Below are positions 1 to 8,546 of a stretch of DNA of 64,000 bases, in pieces. A model generated the notes under the pieces. It was not told the DNA's origin. It worked only from the letters and a program-made list of their open reading frames with translations, and did not search any database. The stretch is taken from assembly GCF_015548375.1 (NCBI RefSeq), contig NZ_JADMWW010000007.1, positions 1-64,000 of the forward strand, given 5' to 3'. This stretch comes from Collinsella aerofaciens. GTDB lineage: Bacteria > Actinomycetota > Coriobacteriia > Coriobacteriales > Coriobacteriaceae. Both the position numbers and the translations under genes were made by a program. Each line of letters begins with the position of its first letter. Positions within the stretch are counted from its first letter, which is position 1.

Positions 1-72
1 TTTGTCGCGAGTTCCGCACGCAAAGGAAAGCACTTAATGTGCTTTCCGTCTTGCGCAGGACTGTAGAGCAGC
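1..72. repeat. Palindromic intergenic repeat, family A, copy 1
   Basis: An imperfect palindrome centred on the sequence cacttaatgtg. Read on the plus strand it matches, in inverted orientation, the core of a second copy at 37653-37722: both share GTCGCGAGTTCCGCACG at one end, the cacttaatgtg centre, and CTGTAGAGCAG at the other end. The arms pair to form a long stem. It lies upstream of ptsH, and the window cuts off what is to its left. It has no coding potential and no strong T-run, so it reads as a dispersed repeat more than a plain terminator. Confidence 0.75.
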
Positions 73-241
73 AAACTTAACCGCCCCGCCCGGCAGGCGA
101 GCGGACAGCGAACGACATCTGTCCAACAATTCGTGCGAAACACAATGAAAAACCGTTTGATGTGAGTTAATATAAACAACGTCGTGAATCTGACTCCTGC
201 CACATGCATGACAGGGGTTAAACACAAAAAAGGAGTCAACT

Positions 242-505
242 ATGGTTTCTGAGAAGGCTACCCTCGTTAATCCTCAGGGTCTGCACATGCGTCCGGCTGG
301 TCTGTTCGCCTCCACCATGGGCAAGTACGCCTGTGACGTGACGGTCGTCACCCCCGAGAAGGAGGTCAACGGCAAGTCCCCGATGGCCCTCATGGCTGCT
401 GGTATCCCCTGCGGTACCGAGGTCGAGGTCAAGTGCGACGGCGCCGACGAGGCCGAGGCTCTGGCTGCTGCCATCGAGCTCATCAAGAGCGGTCTTGGCG
501 AGTAG
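242..505 (+). CDS. ptsH: Phosphocarrier protein HPr
   Basis: HPr is the small cytoplasmic phosphocarrier of the sugar phosphotransferase system: it accepts phosphate from EI and passes it to sugar-specific EIIA domains. The 87 residues match the family length. The active-site motif GLHMRPA places His at residue 15, and Ser46 in NGKSPMALM is the position phosphorylated by HPr kinase in Gram-positives. The start has a good ribosome site (AAAAAGGAG, 226-234). ptsI follows with a hairpin between the two genes, as expected for a ptsHI operon. No HPr kinase gene is in the window, so regulation through Ser46 is an inference. Confidence 0.97.
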   Translation: MVSEKATLVNPQGLHMRPAGLFASTMGKYACDVTVVTPEKEVNGKSPMALMAAGIPCGTEVEVKCDGADEAEALAAAIELIKSGLGE

Positions 506-550
506 AACTCAAACGGGTCGCATGTTGAACAACTAAGTTCATATTTGGGG

Positions 551-587
551 GCGCAGTGACCTGTTGTAAGGTAGCTGCGCTCTTTTG
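551..587 (+). terminator. Attenuator-like hairpin between ptsH and ptsI
   Basis: GCGCAG at 551-556 pairs with CTGCGC at 575-580, with a second inner pairing ACCT/AGGT, followed by the T-rich run TCTTTTGT. Placed 45 bases after ptsH, it could end part of the transcripts and so keep HPr more abundant than EI, a common arrangement in pts operons. The role is inferred from position. Confidence 0.55.
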
Positions 588-638
588 TCATGGATATGGC
601 AAAACGCTTTATCACATGACACGGAGAGAGGAATGGGA

Positions 639-2342
639 ATGTATCAGGGAGTCAACGCTTCCGAGGGCATCGGTATCGGCACCGTCATGGTCGCCGTCGA
701 TCCCGACTTGACGTTTGAGCCGCACGAGGTTGCTGATTCGGCAGCAGAGAAGGAGCGCTATCAGTCCGCTCTTTCGGTCTTCTGCGAGAAGACCCAGGCT
801 CAGGCCGACCACATGAAGGAGACGGTGGGCGAGGCCGAGGCCGAGATCATGAGCGGACACATTGTCTTGGCTCAGGACCCGGGCATGACCGACGCCATTA
901 ACGCCGCCATTGACGGCGGCACCTGCGCCGAGCAGGCGCTCATGGACACCTCGACCATGTTCGAGAACATGTTCCTGTCCATGGACGACGAGATGTTCCG
1001 TCTGCGCGCGGCCGACATCGCCGACATCCGCACCGGTATTCTGGCCGAGCTGCTGGGCAAGGAGGTCGTCGACCTCTCCGTCCTGCCCGAGAACACCGTC
1101 GTTGTCGTGCATGACCTCACGCCGTCCATGACCGCCACGATCGATAAGGCCCACGTTGCCGGTATCGTCACCGAGACCGGTGGCCGCACGTCGCACTCCG
1201 CGATCATTGCGCGCGCCCTCGAGATCCCGGCTGTCCTTTCGGTCTCCAACAGCTGCACCGCACTGCGCAACGGCATGACCGTCGTCGTCGACGGCGGCAA
1301 GGGTATCGTCGAGGCCGATCCCGACGAGGAGACGCTCGCTGCCTACACCGCCAAGGCCGAGGCCTTCGCTGCCGAGAAGGCAGCCCTCGAGGCCTTCCGT
1401 GGCAAGCCGTCCGTGACTGCCGATGGCATCAAGAAGATCATCGCCTGCAACATCGGTAACCCCGATGACGTGCCCAACGCGCTCGATCACGACGCCGAGG
1501 CTATCGGTCTGTTCCGCTCCGAGTTCCTGTTCATGGACTCTGCTGAGCTTCCTTCCGAGGAGGAGCAGTTCAACGCCTACCGTAAGGTCGCCAGCGCGCT
1601 CAAGGGTGCTCCGGTCATCATCCGCACGCTCGATGTGGGTGGCGACAAGGAGATTCCGTATCTGCATATGGTCAAGGAAGACAACCCCTTCATGGGCTTC
1701 CGCGCCGTGCGTTACTGCTTGGCCAATCCCGACCAGTACAAGGTCCAGCTCCGCGCTCTGCTGCGCGCTAGCGCCTTCGGTGACGTCAAGATCATGATCC
1801 CGCTCGTCACCTGCGTCGAGGAGGTCTTGGCTGTCAAGGAGCTCGTCGAGCAGTGCAAGGCCGAGCTGACCGAAGAGGGGCGCAAGTTCAACGAGAACAT
1901 CGAGGTCGGCATCATGGTCGAGACGCCCGCCGCTTCGCTGCTCGCAGACCGTCTTGCCGAGGTCGCCGACTTCTTCTCCATCGGCACCAACGACCTGATC
2001 GGCTACACCATGTGCGCCGACCGTGGCAACGACACCATCTCCAACCTGTACCAGGTGTACTATCCCGCCGTGCTCCGGTCGCTCAAGAACATCATCGAGA
2101 GCGGCGTGAAGGCCGGCATCATGGTCGGTATGTGCGGCGAGGCCGCTGCCGATCCGCTGCTCGAGCCGCTGCTGATCAGCTGGGGCCTGGAGGAGTTCTC
2201 GATGAGCGCTCCGTCGATCCTGCGCGCCCGCAAGACCATCAGTCAGTGGACCAAGGCCGAGTGCGACGAGCTCGCCGAGAAGGCGCTCGCCTGCAACACC
2301 GCCGCCGAGGTCAAGGCTCTGCTCGAGTCCGCAGCTCGCTAA
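639..2342 (+). CDS. ptsI: PTS enzyme I (phosphoenolpyruvate-protein phosphotransferase)
   Basis: Enzyme I takes phosphate from PEP onto a histidine and donates it to HPr. The 567-residue protein has the usual length. The phospho-histidine motif TGGRTSHSAIIARAL gives His at about residue 186. The PEP-binding TIM barrel shows VETPAA, GTNDLIGYTMCADR and the GMCGEAA motif with its catalytic Cys. Two in-frame ATGs exist, at 633 and 639. The purine-rich site at 623-631 is spaced best for 639, and MYQGVNASEGIGIG matches the family N-terminus, so 639 was chosen. It forms an operon with ptsH just upstream. Confidence 0.97.
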   Translation: MYQGVNASEGIGIGTVMVAVDPDLTFEPHEVADSAAEKERYQSALSVFCEKTQAQADHMKETVGEAEAEIMSGHIVLAQDPGMTDAINAAIDGGTCAEQALMDTSTMFENMFLSMDDEMFRLRAADIADIRTGILAELLGKEVVDLSVLPENTVVVVHDLTPSMTATIDKAHVAGIVTETGGRTSHSAIIARALEIPAVLSVSNSCTALRNGMTVVVDGGKGIVEADPDEETLAAYTAKAEAFAAEKAALEAFRGKPSVTADGIKKIIACNIGNPDDVPNALDHDAEAIGLFRSEFLFMDSAELPSEEEQFNAYRKVASALKGAPVIIRTLDVGGDKEIPYLHMVKEDNPFMGFRAVRYCLANPDQYKVQLRALLRASAFGDVKIMIPLVTCVEEVLAVKELVEQCKAELTEEGRKFNENIEVGIMVETPAASLLADRLAEVADFFSIGTNDLIGYTMCADRGNDTISNLYQVYYPAVLRSLKNIIESGVKAGIMVGMCGEAAADPLLEPLLISWGLEEFSMSAPSILRARKTISQWTKAECDELAEKALACNTAAEVKALLESAAR

Positions 2343-2416
2343 TTTGGTATCAGAGGTAACCGCGTGGTTGGAATGGGCCGGCCACGCGGCCCTCACATAT
2401 ACAGGGGGTACTGTAA

Positions 2417-3349
2417 ATGTTCTACACGCTAACCGCTAACCCGGCTGTCGACATGACGGTTTCGAGCTCTCCGCTCGAGCCCGACGAGAACGTCCGCACC
2501 GGCTCGGCCAGCTACACGGCTAACGGCAAGGGCCTCGACGTGTCCTTCGCCTTTAAGAAGATGGGCGTCGACACCGTCGCGCTCGGCTTCTTCGCCGGCT
2601 TCACGGGCAAGTTCATCGTCGAGGAGGTCATGAACCTGGGTTGCCTCTGCCGCCCGGTCTGGACCGACGGTATCACGCGCATCAACACCTACGTCAACGA
2701 TGGCCAGCACGAGTACGGCATCCTGAACCCGGGTGCTCCGATCACGCCGCAGCACCAGGAGGAGCTCTACAACATCCTGGACACCGCGGGCGATCTCGAG
2801 TGCCTGATCGTTTCCGGCTCCGTGCCTCCCAAAGCTACGCCTGACTTCCTGGCTCAGGTCATGGAGCACGCTCAGGCTCGTGGCGCTGATGTCGTCCTGG
2901 ACCTGTCCTCCGACAAGCTCAAGGAGCTCGCTCACAAGAAGCCTCTGCTCATCAAGCCGAACCATCACGAGATGAAGGCCATCTTCGGCGTGCCGGTCGA
3001 CACCGACGACGAGGTCCGCGTTGCCATGAAGATGGCTCACGACGCTGGCGTTCAGAACGTGCTGCTTACCCGTGGTAGCCGCGGCGACGCTTACTTCTCC
3101 AACGGCGAGGACATCTGGTACGCCAAGCGTGAGTTCAACATCAAGCTGGTTTCTTCCGTCTGCGCCGGCGACTGCACCCTCGCTGCGTTCCTGCACAAGT
3201 GGTACAGGGATCGCGACAACGTCGAGGAGGCCATGAAGCTCGCTATGGCCACCGGCGCCAACGTTGCCGAGTCCGTCGGCATTGGCGACTTCGGTCACGT
3301 CGACGAGTACAGCAAACGCGTTGCTGTCCGCAAGCTCGATCGTCAGTAA
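2417..3349 (+). CDS. fruK: 1-phosphofructokinase-like PfkB sugar kinase, copy 1
   Basis: A PfkB/ribokinase-fold kinase, 310 residues, most like 1-phosphofructokinase (fructose-1-phosphate to fructose-1,6-bisphosphate) or tagatose-6-phosphate kinase. Family marks are the N-terminal TLTANPAVD, the substrate segment NGKGLDVSFAFKKMG, and the C-terminal catalytic region VSSVCAGDCTLAAF. The usual GAGD anion-hole motif reads CAGD here, with the aspartate kept. It lies 75 bases after ptsI with a ribosome site at about 2403-2409, and may be cotranscribed with the general PTS genes. No fructose EII is in the window, so the in vivo substrate is uncertain. Confidence 0.85.
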   Translation: MFYTLTANPAVDMTVSSSPLEPDENVRTGSASYTANGKGLDVSFAFKKMGVDTVALGFFAGFTGKFIVEEVMNLGCLCRPVWTDGITRINTYVNDGQHEYGILNPGAPITPQHQEELYNILDTAGDLECLIVSGSVPPKATPDFLAQVMEHAQARGADVVLDLSSDKLKELAHKKPLLIKPNHHEMKAIFGVPVDTDDEVRVAMKMAHDAGVQNVLLTRGSRGDAYFSNGEDIWYAKREFNIKLVSSVCAGDCTLAAFLHKWYRDRDNVEEAMKLAMATGANVAESVGIGDFGHVDEYSKRVAVRKLDRQ

Positions 3350-3377
3350 TCGAAACGCGACATATTCGTGCGCATGC

Positions 3378-3409
3378 GGCGCCCCGGTTTCGGCCGGGGC
3401 GCCTTTTTT
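3378..3409 (+). terminator. Rho-independent terminator after the first PfkB kinase
   Basis: A perfect 10-bp stem (GGCGCCCCGG at 3378-3387 with CCGGGGCGCC at 3394-3403), a 6-base loop and six T residues. It closes the ptsHI-kinase unit. Confidence 0.93.
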
Positions 3410-3538
3410 GTTCCGTCATGGGGGAGAGATGTTCTGCCGTACTTCATCGCTTCCACACCGTTCACCGAGTTGTTGTAGCCTTTTGTCGATGCGTGGAATA
3501 TACTTTCATCAACACGTTGCTTCGTGAAAGGAACATTC

Positions 3539-4471
3539 ATGATTTACACGCTCACTGCAAATCCCGCCATTGACTACAACATCGCCTGCGACAGTCTTGC
3601 TGCCAACACCGTAACGCGTACCCGCAACGCGGTCTATACGCCCAACGGCAAGGGCCTTAACGTCTCGTTCACTCTCGATCACTACGGTGTCGACACCACG
3701 ATCCTGGGCTTCTTCGCTGGCTTCTCGGGCGAGTTCATCGTCAAGGGCGCCGAGGCCCTGGGTGTGCCCGTCAAGCCCGTGTGGACCGACGGCATCACGC
3801 GCGTCAACGTGTTCCTCAACGCCGGCCCCGACACCGAGTACAACATGGTCAACGCCGGTGCCGCCATCAACGAGGCCAACGAGCAGGAGATGTTTGAGCT
3901 CATCGATTCGCTCGATGACATGACCTGCCTGGTCATCAGCGGCTCGCTGCCTCCCAACACTTCCGAGGGCTTCCTGGCCGAGGTCCTGCGCCGCGTCAAG
4001 GCCAAGGGGGCCGAGTTCGTCCTCGATATCTCGAGCCATCAGCTGGCTGACCTCATTGCCATGGAGCCGCTGCTGATCAAGCCCAATGACGACGAGCTGC
4101 TCGACATCTTTGGCATCAAGGTGAGCGGTGGCGACGACGAGTCCGTCAAGGGCGCTATGGCCGAGCTGCATGCAAAGGGCGCCAAGAACGTGCTGCTGAC
4201 CCTCGGTGGCGACGGCGCGTACTTCTCCAACGGCGAGCATATTTGGTTTGCCAACCGCACCTTCGACGTCAAGCTGCTGTCGACGGTGTGCGCCGGCGAT
4301 TCCTCGCTCGCTGCCTTCCTGTCCGTGTGGCACGACGCCCCCGAGCGCGTCGAGGATGCCTTGCGTCTTTCGATGGCCACCGGCGCCAACGTGGTCGAGT
4401 GCCCCGGTCTGGGCGATTTTGCCAAGGTGGACGAATATAAGAAGCACATTGAGGTTCGCCAGGTCTGCTAG
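3539..4471 (+). CDS. 1-phosphofructokinase-like PfkB sugar kinase, copy 2
   Basis: A second PfkB kinase of exactly the same length (310 residues) as the preceding one and clearly its paralogue: TLTANPAID, NGKGLNVSFTLDHYG, WTDGITRVNVF and LSTVCAGDSSLAAF. It too carries CAGD in place of GAGD. An upstream in-frame GTG at 3524 overlaps the ribosome site GAAAGGAA (3526-3533), so the ATG at 3539 is taken as the start. It has its own terminator downstream and is separated from copy 1 by a strong terminator, so the two are probably expressed independently. The exact substrate (fructose-1-P, tagatose-6-P or another) cannot be read from the sequence. Confidence 0.85.
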   Translation: MIYTLTANPAIDYNIACDSLAANTVTRTRNAVYTPNGKGLNVSFTLDHYGVDTTILGFFAGFSGEFIVKGAEALGVPVKPVWTDGITRVNVFLNAGPDTEYNMVNAGAAINEANEQEMFELIDSLDDMTCLVISGSLPPNTSEGFLAEVLRRVKAKGAEFVLDISSHQLADLIAMEPLLIKPNDDELLDIFGIKVSGGDDESVKGAMAELHAKGAKNVLLTLGGDGAYFSNGEHIWFANRTFDVKLLSTVCAGDSSLAAFLSVWHDAPERVEDALRLSMATGANVVECPGLGDFAKVDEYKKHIEVRQVC

Positions 4472-4493
4472 CAGCATCGATACGTCGTTGCCG

Positions 4494-4529
4494 AACACCC
4501 GCTTTGGATTACCAAAGCGGGTGTTTTTT
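4494..4529 (+). terminator. Rho-independent terminator after the second PfkB kinase
   Basis: A 14-bp stem (AACACCCGCTTTGG at 4494-4507 with its complement at 4512-4525), loop ATTA, then a T-run. Confidence 0.93.
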
Positions 4530-4666
4530 GCGCGCTGAACGTATGTGGCGTCTGCTGTCTCGTTTTATCTAATCGACGACGCGATTGCGTGTGCGTGCTT
4601 TCTCGTTTCTTGTTAGACTTCTTGAGAACCATCGATTTACGCTCACAAGTGCAGGAGGCCATAGGC

Positions 4667-6061
4667 ATGTGCAATGTTTCGCTCAACGGTACGCAACCGT
4701 CCGATGCGTCCCTGCGCGTCCTGCGCGCGCTTGAGGCGGCTGGTCTTGAGGCTTGGTACGTGGGCGGTTGGGTGCGCGACGCCCTGATGGGGTGCCCCAG
4801 CCACGATGTTGATATGTGCTGTAGCGGCCTGTGGCAGGAGTCCAAAGCGGCGCTCGAGGCCGCCGGCATCGCGGTCGTGGAGTCGGGCATTAAATTTGGC
4901 GGAATCACGGCTATTTCCGATGGCGAGCGTATCGAGGTCACCACGTACCGTTTGGATGGCTTTTACACCGATGGTCGCCATCCCCAGAGTGTGGAGCGTG
5001 CCGCCTCGCTCGAGGACGATCTGGCGCGCCGCGACTTTACCGTCAACGCCATGGCCTGGCATCCCGAGCGCGGGCTTGTCGACCGCTACGACGGCCAGGG
5101 TGACTTGGAGCGCAAGCTGATTCGCGCTGTCGGCGATCCCAAGCGTCGCTTTAACGAGGACGCCCTGCGCATGCTGCGTGCGGTACGCTTTGCCTGCCGC
5201 CTGGACTTTATGATTGAGCCCGAGACTAAGCGCGCGCTTGCCGAGTGCGCGCCGCTGCTCGATGCCGTGGCGCGTGAGCGTGTGGGTATTGAGCTCGAGG
5301 GCATTCTTTCGACCGGTCATGGGGGAGACGCGATGCTCCGCTATCCCGAGCTCATCTGCGCCGCTGTGCCCGAGCTGGCCCCGGCCCGTGGCTTTGACCA
5401 GCGTAGCGTCTACCATGCCTTTAACGTCTACGAGCATATCGCCCGTGTGCTGACGGTGGCGGGGGAGCTCGCGCTGTGTGACGGCGTCGCGCCCTCGTCG
5501 AGTCTTATGTGGGCGGCGTTTTTGCACGATGTGTCCAAACCCGAGTGCTTTACGGTCGATCACGCCGGCAGCGGACACTTCTACGGTCATCCCGAGCTCG
5601 GTGCCAAGAAGGCGCGCGTCATTATGGATCGCCTGGCGCTCTCGCACGACTTGGTGCGCGACGTGTGCCTGCTCATCAAATACCATGACAAGCCGCTGCG
5701 CCCCGAGCGCTCCTGCCTGCTCAATATGATGCGCGCGCTTTCGGGTGAGGGAGTCGACACGGCCCACCTGATTGACGAGCTCATGGACCTTAAGCGTGCC
5801 GACACACTTGGCAAGGCCCCGTCGTGCTTCTATTACGTTGAGACGATTGAGGAGATGCGCGCGATGGCGCACGAGCTGCTGAAGGCGGGGGAGCCCTATA
5901 CGCTCAAGATGCTCGCCATCAACGGCGGCGACCTGATCCGTGCCGGAGTCAAGCCCGGGCCGGAACTGGGGCAGCTACTCAACTCCGCCCTCGACGCCGT
6001 GATCGAAGACAAAATCCCCAACGAGCGCGAAGCTCTTTTGGTCCATCTCAACTTGAATTAG
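4667..6061 (+). CDS. cca: CCA-adding tRNA nucleotidyltransferase with HD domain
   Basis: Class II nucleotidyltransferase that builds or repairs the 3' CCA end of tRNAs. Of 464 residues, the N-terminal head shows GGWVRD (33-38) and the metal-binding DVD (47-49), followed by the RRDFTVNAMA motif and the RFNEDALRMLRAVRFA segment. A C-terminal HD domain has FLHDVSKP near residue 287, so the protein may also have phosphohydrolase activity. The start at 4667 has the site GCAGGAGG (4651-4658) at good spacing. An upstream extension to 4589 has no ribosome site. The poly(A)-polymerase subgroup cannot be fully excluded. Confidence 0.93.
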   Translation: MCNVSLNGTQPSDASLRVLRALEAAGLEAWYVGGWVRDALMGCPSHDVDMCCSGLWQESKAALEAAGIAVVESGIKFGGITAISDGERIEVTTYRLDGFYTDGRHPQSVERAASLEDDLARRDFTVNAMAWHPERGLVDRYDGQGDLERKLIRAVGDPKRRFNEDALRMLRAVRFACRLDFMIEPETKRALAECAPLLDAVARERVGIELEGILSTGHGGDAMLRYPELICAAVPELAPARGFDQRSVYHAFNVYEHIARVLTVAGELALCDGVAPSSSLMWAAFLHDVSKPECFTVDHAGSGHFYGHPELGAKKARVIMDRLALSHDLVRDVCLLIKYHDKPLRPERSCLLNMMRALSGEGVDTAHLIDELMDLKRADTLGKAPSCFYYVETIEEMRAMAHELLKAGEPYTLKMLAINGGDLIRAGVKPGPELGQLLNSALDAVIEDKIPNEREALLVHLNLN

Positions 6062-6125
6062 CTACCCAGTTTACCTGCGTGTTCCATAACCTGCCGACAA
6101 TTTTTTGGCAATTTGGAATTTCTTC

Positions 6126-6154
6126 TTGCGCTGACGTTTTTTGTCCCGTAATAT
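6126..6154 (+). promoter_or_regulatory. Sigma-70-type promoter of tRNA-Glu
   Basis: TTGCGC at 6126-6131, a 17-base spacer and TAATAT at 6149-6154, about 35 bases ahead of the tRNA. Spacing and boxes are close to consensus. Confidence 0.7.
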
Positions 6155-6188
6155 ATTTCTTCGCAGCACGGCAGTGCAGATGTCATGT

Positions 6189-6265
6189 GGCCCGTTCGTC
6201 TAGCGGTTTAGGACGCCGCCCTCTCAAGGCGGAGATCACCAGTTCGAATCTGGTACGGGCTACCA
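6189..6265 (+). tRNA. tRNA-Glu (anticodon CTC)
   Basis: A cloverleaf with acceptor stem GGCCCGT/ACGGGCT (a G-U first pair), anticodon stem CCGCC/GGCGG with loop CTCTCAA, giving anticodon CTC at 6223-6225, T arm CCAG-TTCGAAT-CTGG, and an encoded CCA at 6263-6265. It reads GAG codons. It has its own promoter and terminator. Confidence 0.97.
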
Positions 6266-6274
6266 CGCATTTGA

Positions 6275-6308
6275 TACCCGGGCTTCCCATGGAAGGCCGG
6301 GTTTTTTA
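6275..6308 (+). terminator. Terminator after tRNA-Glu
   Basis: ACCCGG.CTTCC at 6276-6287 pairs with GGAAG.CCGGGT at 6291-6302 around a three-base loop, followed by TTTTTT. Confidence 0.88.
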
Positions 6309-6415
6309 TTTTCAAACAACCGTCTGCAATTCCCGTTTGAACCAGAGCTTTGCGTTCTGCCTATGGCCCTTACGGGTACAATAACCAAGATATTTTGACT
6401 GTTAGAAGGAGTCTC

Positions 6416-7723
6416 ATGACGGAGTCCTCTCAGCATACGTCTAAGCCCCAGGTCGAGGTTGAGGCCTCGGGCGGAGATGACAATAAGAGCGCACGCCGCG
6501 GCGCCATCTTTATCGGCGTCGTGCTGGTAGGTTATATCGTCTATCTGGTGGTAACCGGGCAGATGGGGCAGTTCTGGGCCGCTATGTCGAGCGTCCAGGC
6601 GTCATGGCTCGTTGTCGCGTGTCTTTGCATGTTCATGTACCTGTTCTTTGGCATTGTGGCCTATGCGATCGCCGTCTGGCTCGATCCCAATTCGCCCGTC
6701 GGCATCCGCGACCTGATCTCGGTCGAGGCGAGTGGCATCTTCTTTGGCAACCTGACGCCCATGATGATGGGCTCGACTCCCGCCCAGATCTACCGCCTGA
6801 CCAAGGCGGGCCAAAACGTGGGCGAGGCCGGCGCCACGCAATTCACGCGTTTTATCGTGTACCAGTTTGGCCTGGTCGCCTGGGGCGCTATCCTGCTGCT
6901 CGCCCGTATGCCGTTTTTTGCCGAACGCTACGGCGACATGACGCTGCTGTGCGTCTTTAGCTTTGGTGGACACTGCTGCATCTTGCTTGGCATCTTCGCC
7001 GTCGCGCTCATGCCTAAGACCGTCACGCGCGTCGCCCATTGCATCATCAATTGGCTCGAGCGCATTGGTGTCTCGGCCACTAAGATCGAGGGTTGGCGCA
7101 CGTTTGTCGATGGCGAGATCTACTCCTTCTCCGAGAAGTTCAAGCTTTCGGCCGGACATTTTTCTTCCATGCTGCTCACCGTGTTTATCACCATGCTGCA
7201 GCTCGCGTTTTTCTATCTGGTTCCGTATTTCCTGATGCTTGCCTTTGGCCACCACGAGGTCGACTTTTTCTCGGTCATGGCCGCGAGCGCCTTTGTCCAG
7301 CTGTTAAGCTCTGCGGTTCCCTTGCCCGGTGGAACTGGTGGCGCTGAGGGCGGCTTTGCATTGTTCTTGGGTCATTTCTTCGGTTCGGCTTCGACCGCCG
7401 GCTATCTGCTGTGGCGTCTCATTACGTTTATTGCGCCTACCATTTTGGCTGCGCCCCTGCTGGGACTTAAGAGCGCCCACAACGAGAGCATCCATGCGCG
7501 CTGGGATCGCGTGATGCGCAAGCTCGGCCGCACGCCTCAGACGCCCTCTGCGCCCACTAAGCCGCACCCCACGAATGCTGTTACCGTTGATCCCAAGAAG
7601 CACGCTCAGAAGGCTTCTGGGACCGCAAAGCCGGCTCATAAGGCCTATGTGCGTCAGACAGGAGACGGTATTCGCGTATCTCCGTCGGCACTCAATAAGA
7701 AGAAGCACCCTAAGTCGCAGTAG
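6416..7723 (+). CDS. Flippase-like membrane protein (LPG synthase TM / UPF0104 family)
   Basis: A 435-residue integral membrane protein with about eight hydrophobic segments, starting near residue 25 (GAIFIGVVLVGYIVYLVV). The motif-like segments FGNLTPMMMGSTPAQIYR and SSAVPLPGGTGGAEGGFALF are typical of the YbhN / lysylphosphatidylglycerol-synthase transmembrane family, which moves or modifies lipid-linked substrates. No synthase domain is attached; instead there is a basic Lys/Pro-rich cytoplasmic tail (about 365-435). The start at 6416 has the site GAAGGAG (6405-6411). The substrate is unknown. Confidence 0.82.
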   Translation: MTESSQHTSKPQVEVEASGGDDNKSARRGAIFIGVVLVGYIVYLVVTGQMGQFWAAMSSVQASWLVVACLCMFMYLFFGIVAYAIAVWLDPNSPVGIRDLISVEASGIFFGNLTPMMMGSTPAQIYRLTKAGQNVGEAGATQFTRFIVYQFGLVAWGAILLLARMPFFAERYGDMTLLCVFSFGGHCCILLGIFAVALMPKTVTRVAHCIINWLERIGVSATKIEGWRTFVDGEIYSFSEKFKLSAGHFSSMLLTVFITMLQLAFFYLVPYFLMLAFGHHEVDFFSVMAASAFVQLLSSAVPLPGGTGGAEGGFALFLGHFFGSASTAGYLLWRLITFIAPTILAAPLLGLKSAHNESIHARWDRVMRKLGRTPQTPSAPTKPHPTNAVTVDPKKHAQKASGTAKPAHKAYVRQTGDGIRVSPSALNKKKHPKSQ

Positions 7724-7772
7724 GGCAGTCGTGCGTTCTTCATGATGCGAGGCATATTTGTGCTGTATGGGG

Positions 7773-7796
7773 GATAATCCTCTTACGTAGATTATC
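7773..7796. promoter_or_regulatory. Possible operator upstream of the TetR gene
   Basis: A 7-bp inverted repeat, GATAATC at 7773-7779 and GATTATC at 7790-7796, sits 44 bases ahead of the TetR start. TetR regulators often bind such repeats in their own promoters, so autoregulation is a reasonable guess but not shown. Confidence 0.35.
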
Positions 7797-7839
7797 TCTC
7801 ATCTGTTGATGAATGCTCGCATATCGAAGGGACACGCCC

Positions 7840-8451
7840 ATGGCAACCAGCAAACCGCGTCTTGATCGTCGCATCGTTCGCAGCCGTAATGCCATCCTTT
7901 CGGCTTTCGAGCGCCTGCTCATGGAAAAGCCGCTGGCAGACATTACGGTGAGTGCCATCGCGCGCGAGGCCAATGTCGACCGCAAGACCTTTTACGTTCA
8001 CTTTGGTACGGTTGACGGCCTGCTCGATGCCATTGCCGTCGATGTGGTGGAGATGATTGTCGACTCAGTCGAGAAAACGCTTGCTTCCATGGACGGCGAC
8101 ACCAACGAGCGCGCCCTGAGCGCGGCGGCGACCTTCTTTAAAACCGTTAACGAGGCACTGTGCAACAACTTGGTGCTCAATCGTCAGCTGATCGAGAATA
8201 TTCCGCTCGATGATTTCATGGCTCGTCTTCGTGCGCCGCTCGAGCACGAGATTGCCGAGCGAGATCTGCTGCCCCAAGGTCTCAAGGACGAAATGTTCGA
8301 CTACTATCTGGCGTTTTTGCTGTCGGGTATTATCGGTATCTATCGCACGTGGGCGCTGTCTGACGGCTCGGTTCCTATCGAGCGCGTCTCTGAGGTCGCC
8401 AACGATCTGACTCTCAATGGTCTGTCGAGTCTGGAATCTCGCTTGGATTAG
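7840..8451 (+). CDS. TetR/AcrR-family transcriptional regulator
   Basis: A 203-residue regulator with an N-terminal TetR DNA-binding domain; the helix-turn-helix is ITVSAIAREANVDRKTFYVH (residues 35-54). The C-terminal ligand domain is all-helical and of unknown ligand. The start at 7840 has the site GAAGGGA (7826-7832); the longer form from 7813 does not. Downstream lies the boundary of the cobamide island, so the regulator belongs to the core side and is not obviously tied to the cob genes. Its target could be itself or the flippase-like gene upstream. Confidence 0.9.
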   Translation: MATSKPRLDRRIVRSRNAILSAFERLLMEKPLADITVSAIAREANVDRKTFYVHFGTVDGLLDAIAVDVVEMIVDSVEKTLASMDGDTNERALSAAATFFKTVNEALCNNLVLNRQLIENIPLDDFMARLRAPLEHEIAERDLLPQGLKDEMFDYYLAFLLSGIIGIYRTWALSDGSVPIERVSEVANDLTLNGLSSLESRLD

Positions 8452-8456
8452 GCCTA

Positions 8457-8546
8457 GTTGGGCTCGTCGGCGTGGAAATTCCTGTTCCTGAGGTTCTCCG
8501 GCGCCTTGGAGAGCTTGCCGGCGTAGGAGCTGTAGCCTGAGGATCC
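8457..8546 (-). pseudogene. Remnant of an IS3-family transposase (OrfB integrase)
   Basis: Thirty codons on the minus strand, lying in frame right after the stop of the ABC ATPase, read YSSYAGKLSKAPENLRNR followed by NFHADEPN and then a stop. This matches the segment just before the catalytic core of IS3/IS150 OrfB (typically YSSY.GEIS.APENL..R.FHA..PN). Nothing else of the element is left: no first Asp motif and no terminal repeats. It marks the left edge of the cobamide island. Confidence 0.8.

Noticed and set aside
612-2396. Long minus-strand reading frame (594 codons) opposite ptsI
   Set aside because: It is the antisense shadow of a gene with all enzyme I motifs; its protein is Asp/Gly/Leu/His low-complexity without any family signature. 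Similar long antisense frames opposite gltX, glgA, glgP, glgB and the amylase fusion were rejected for the same reason.
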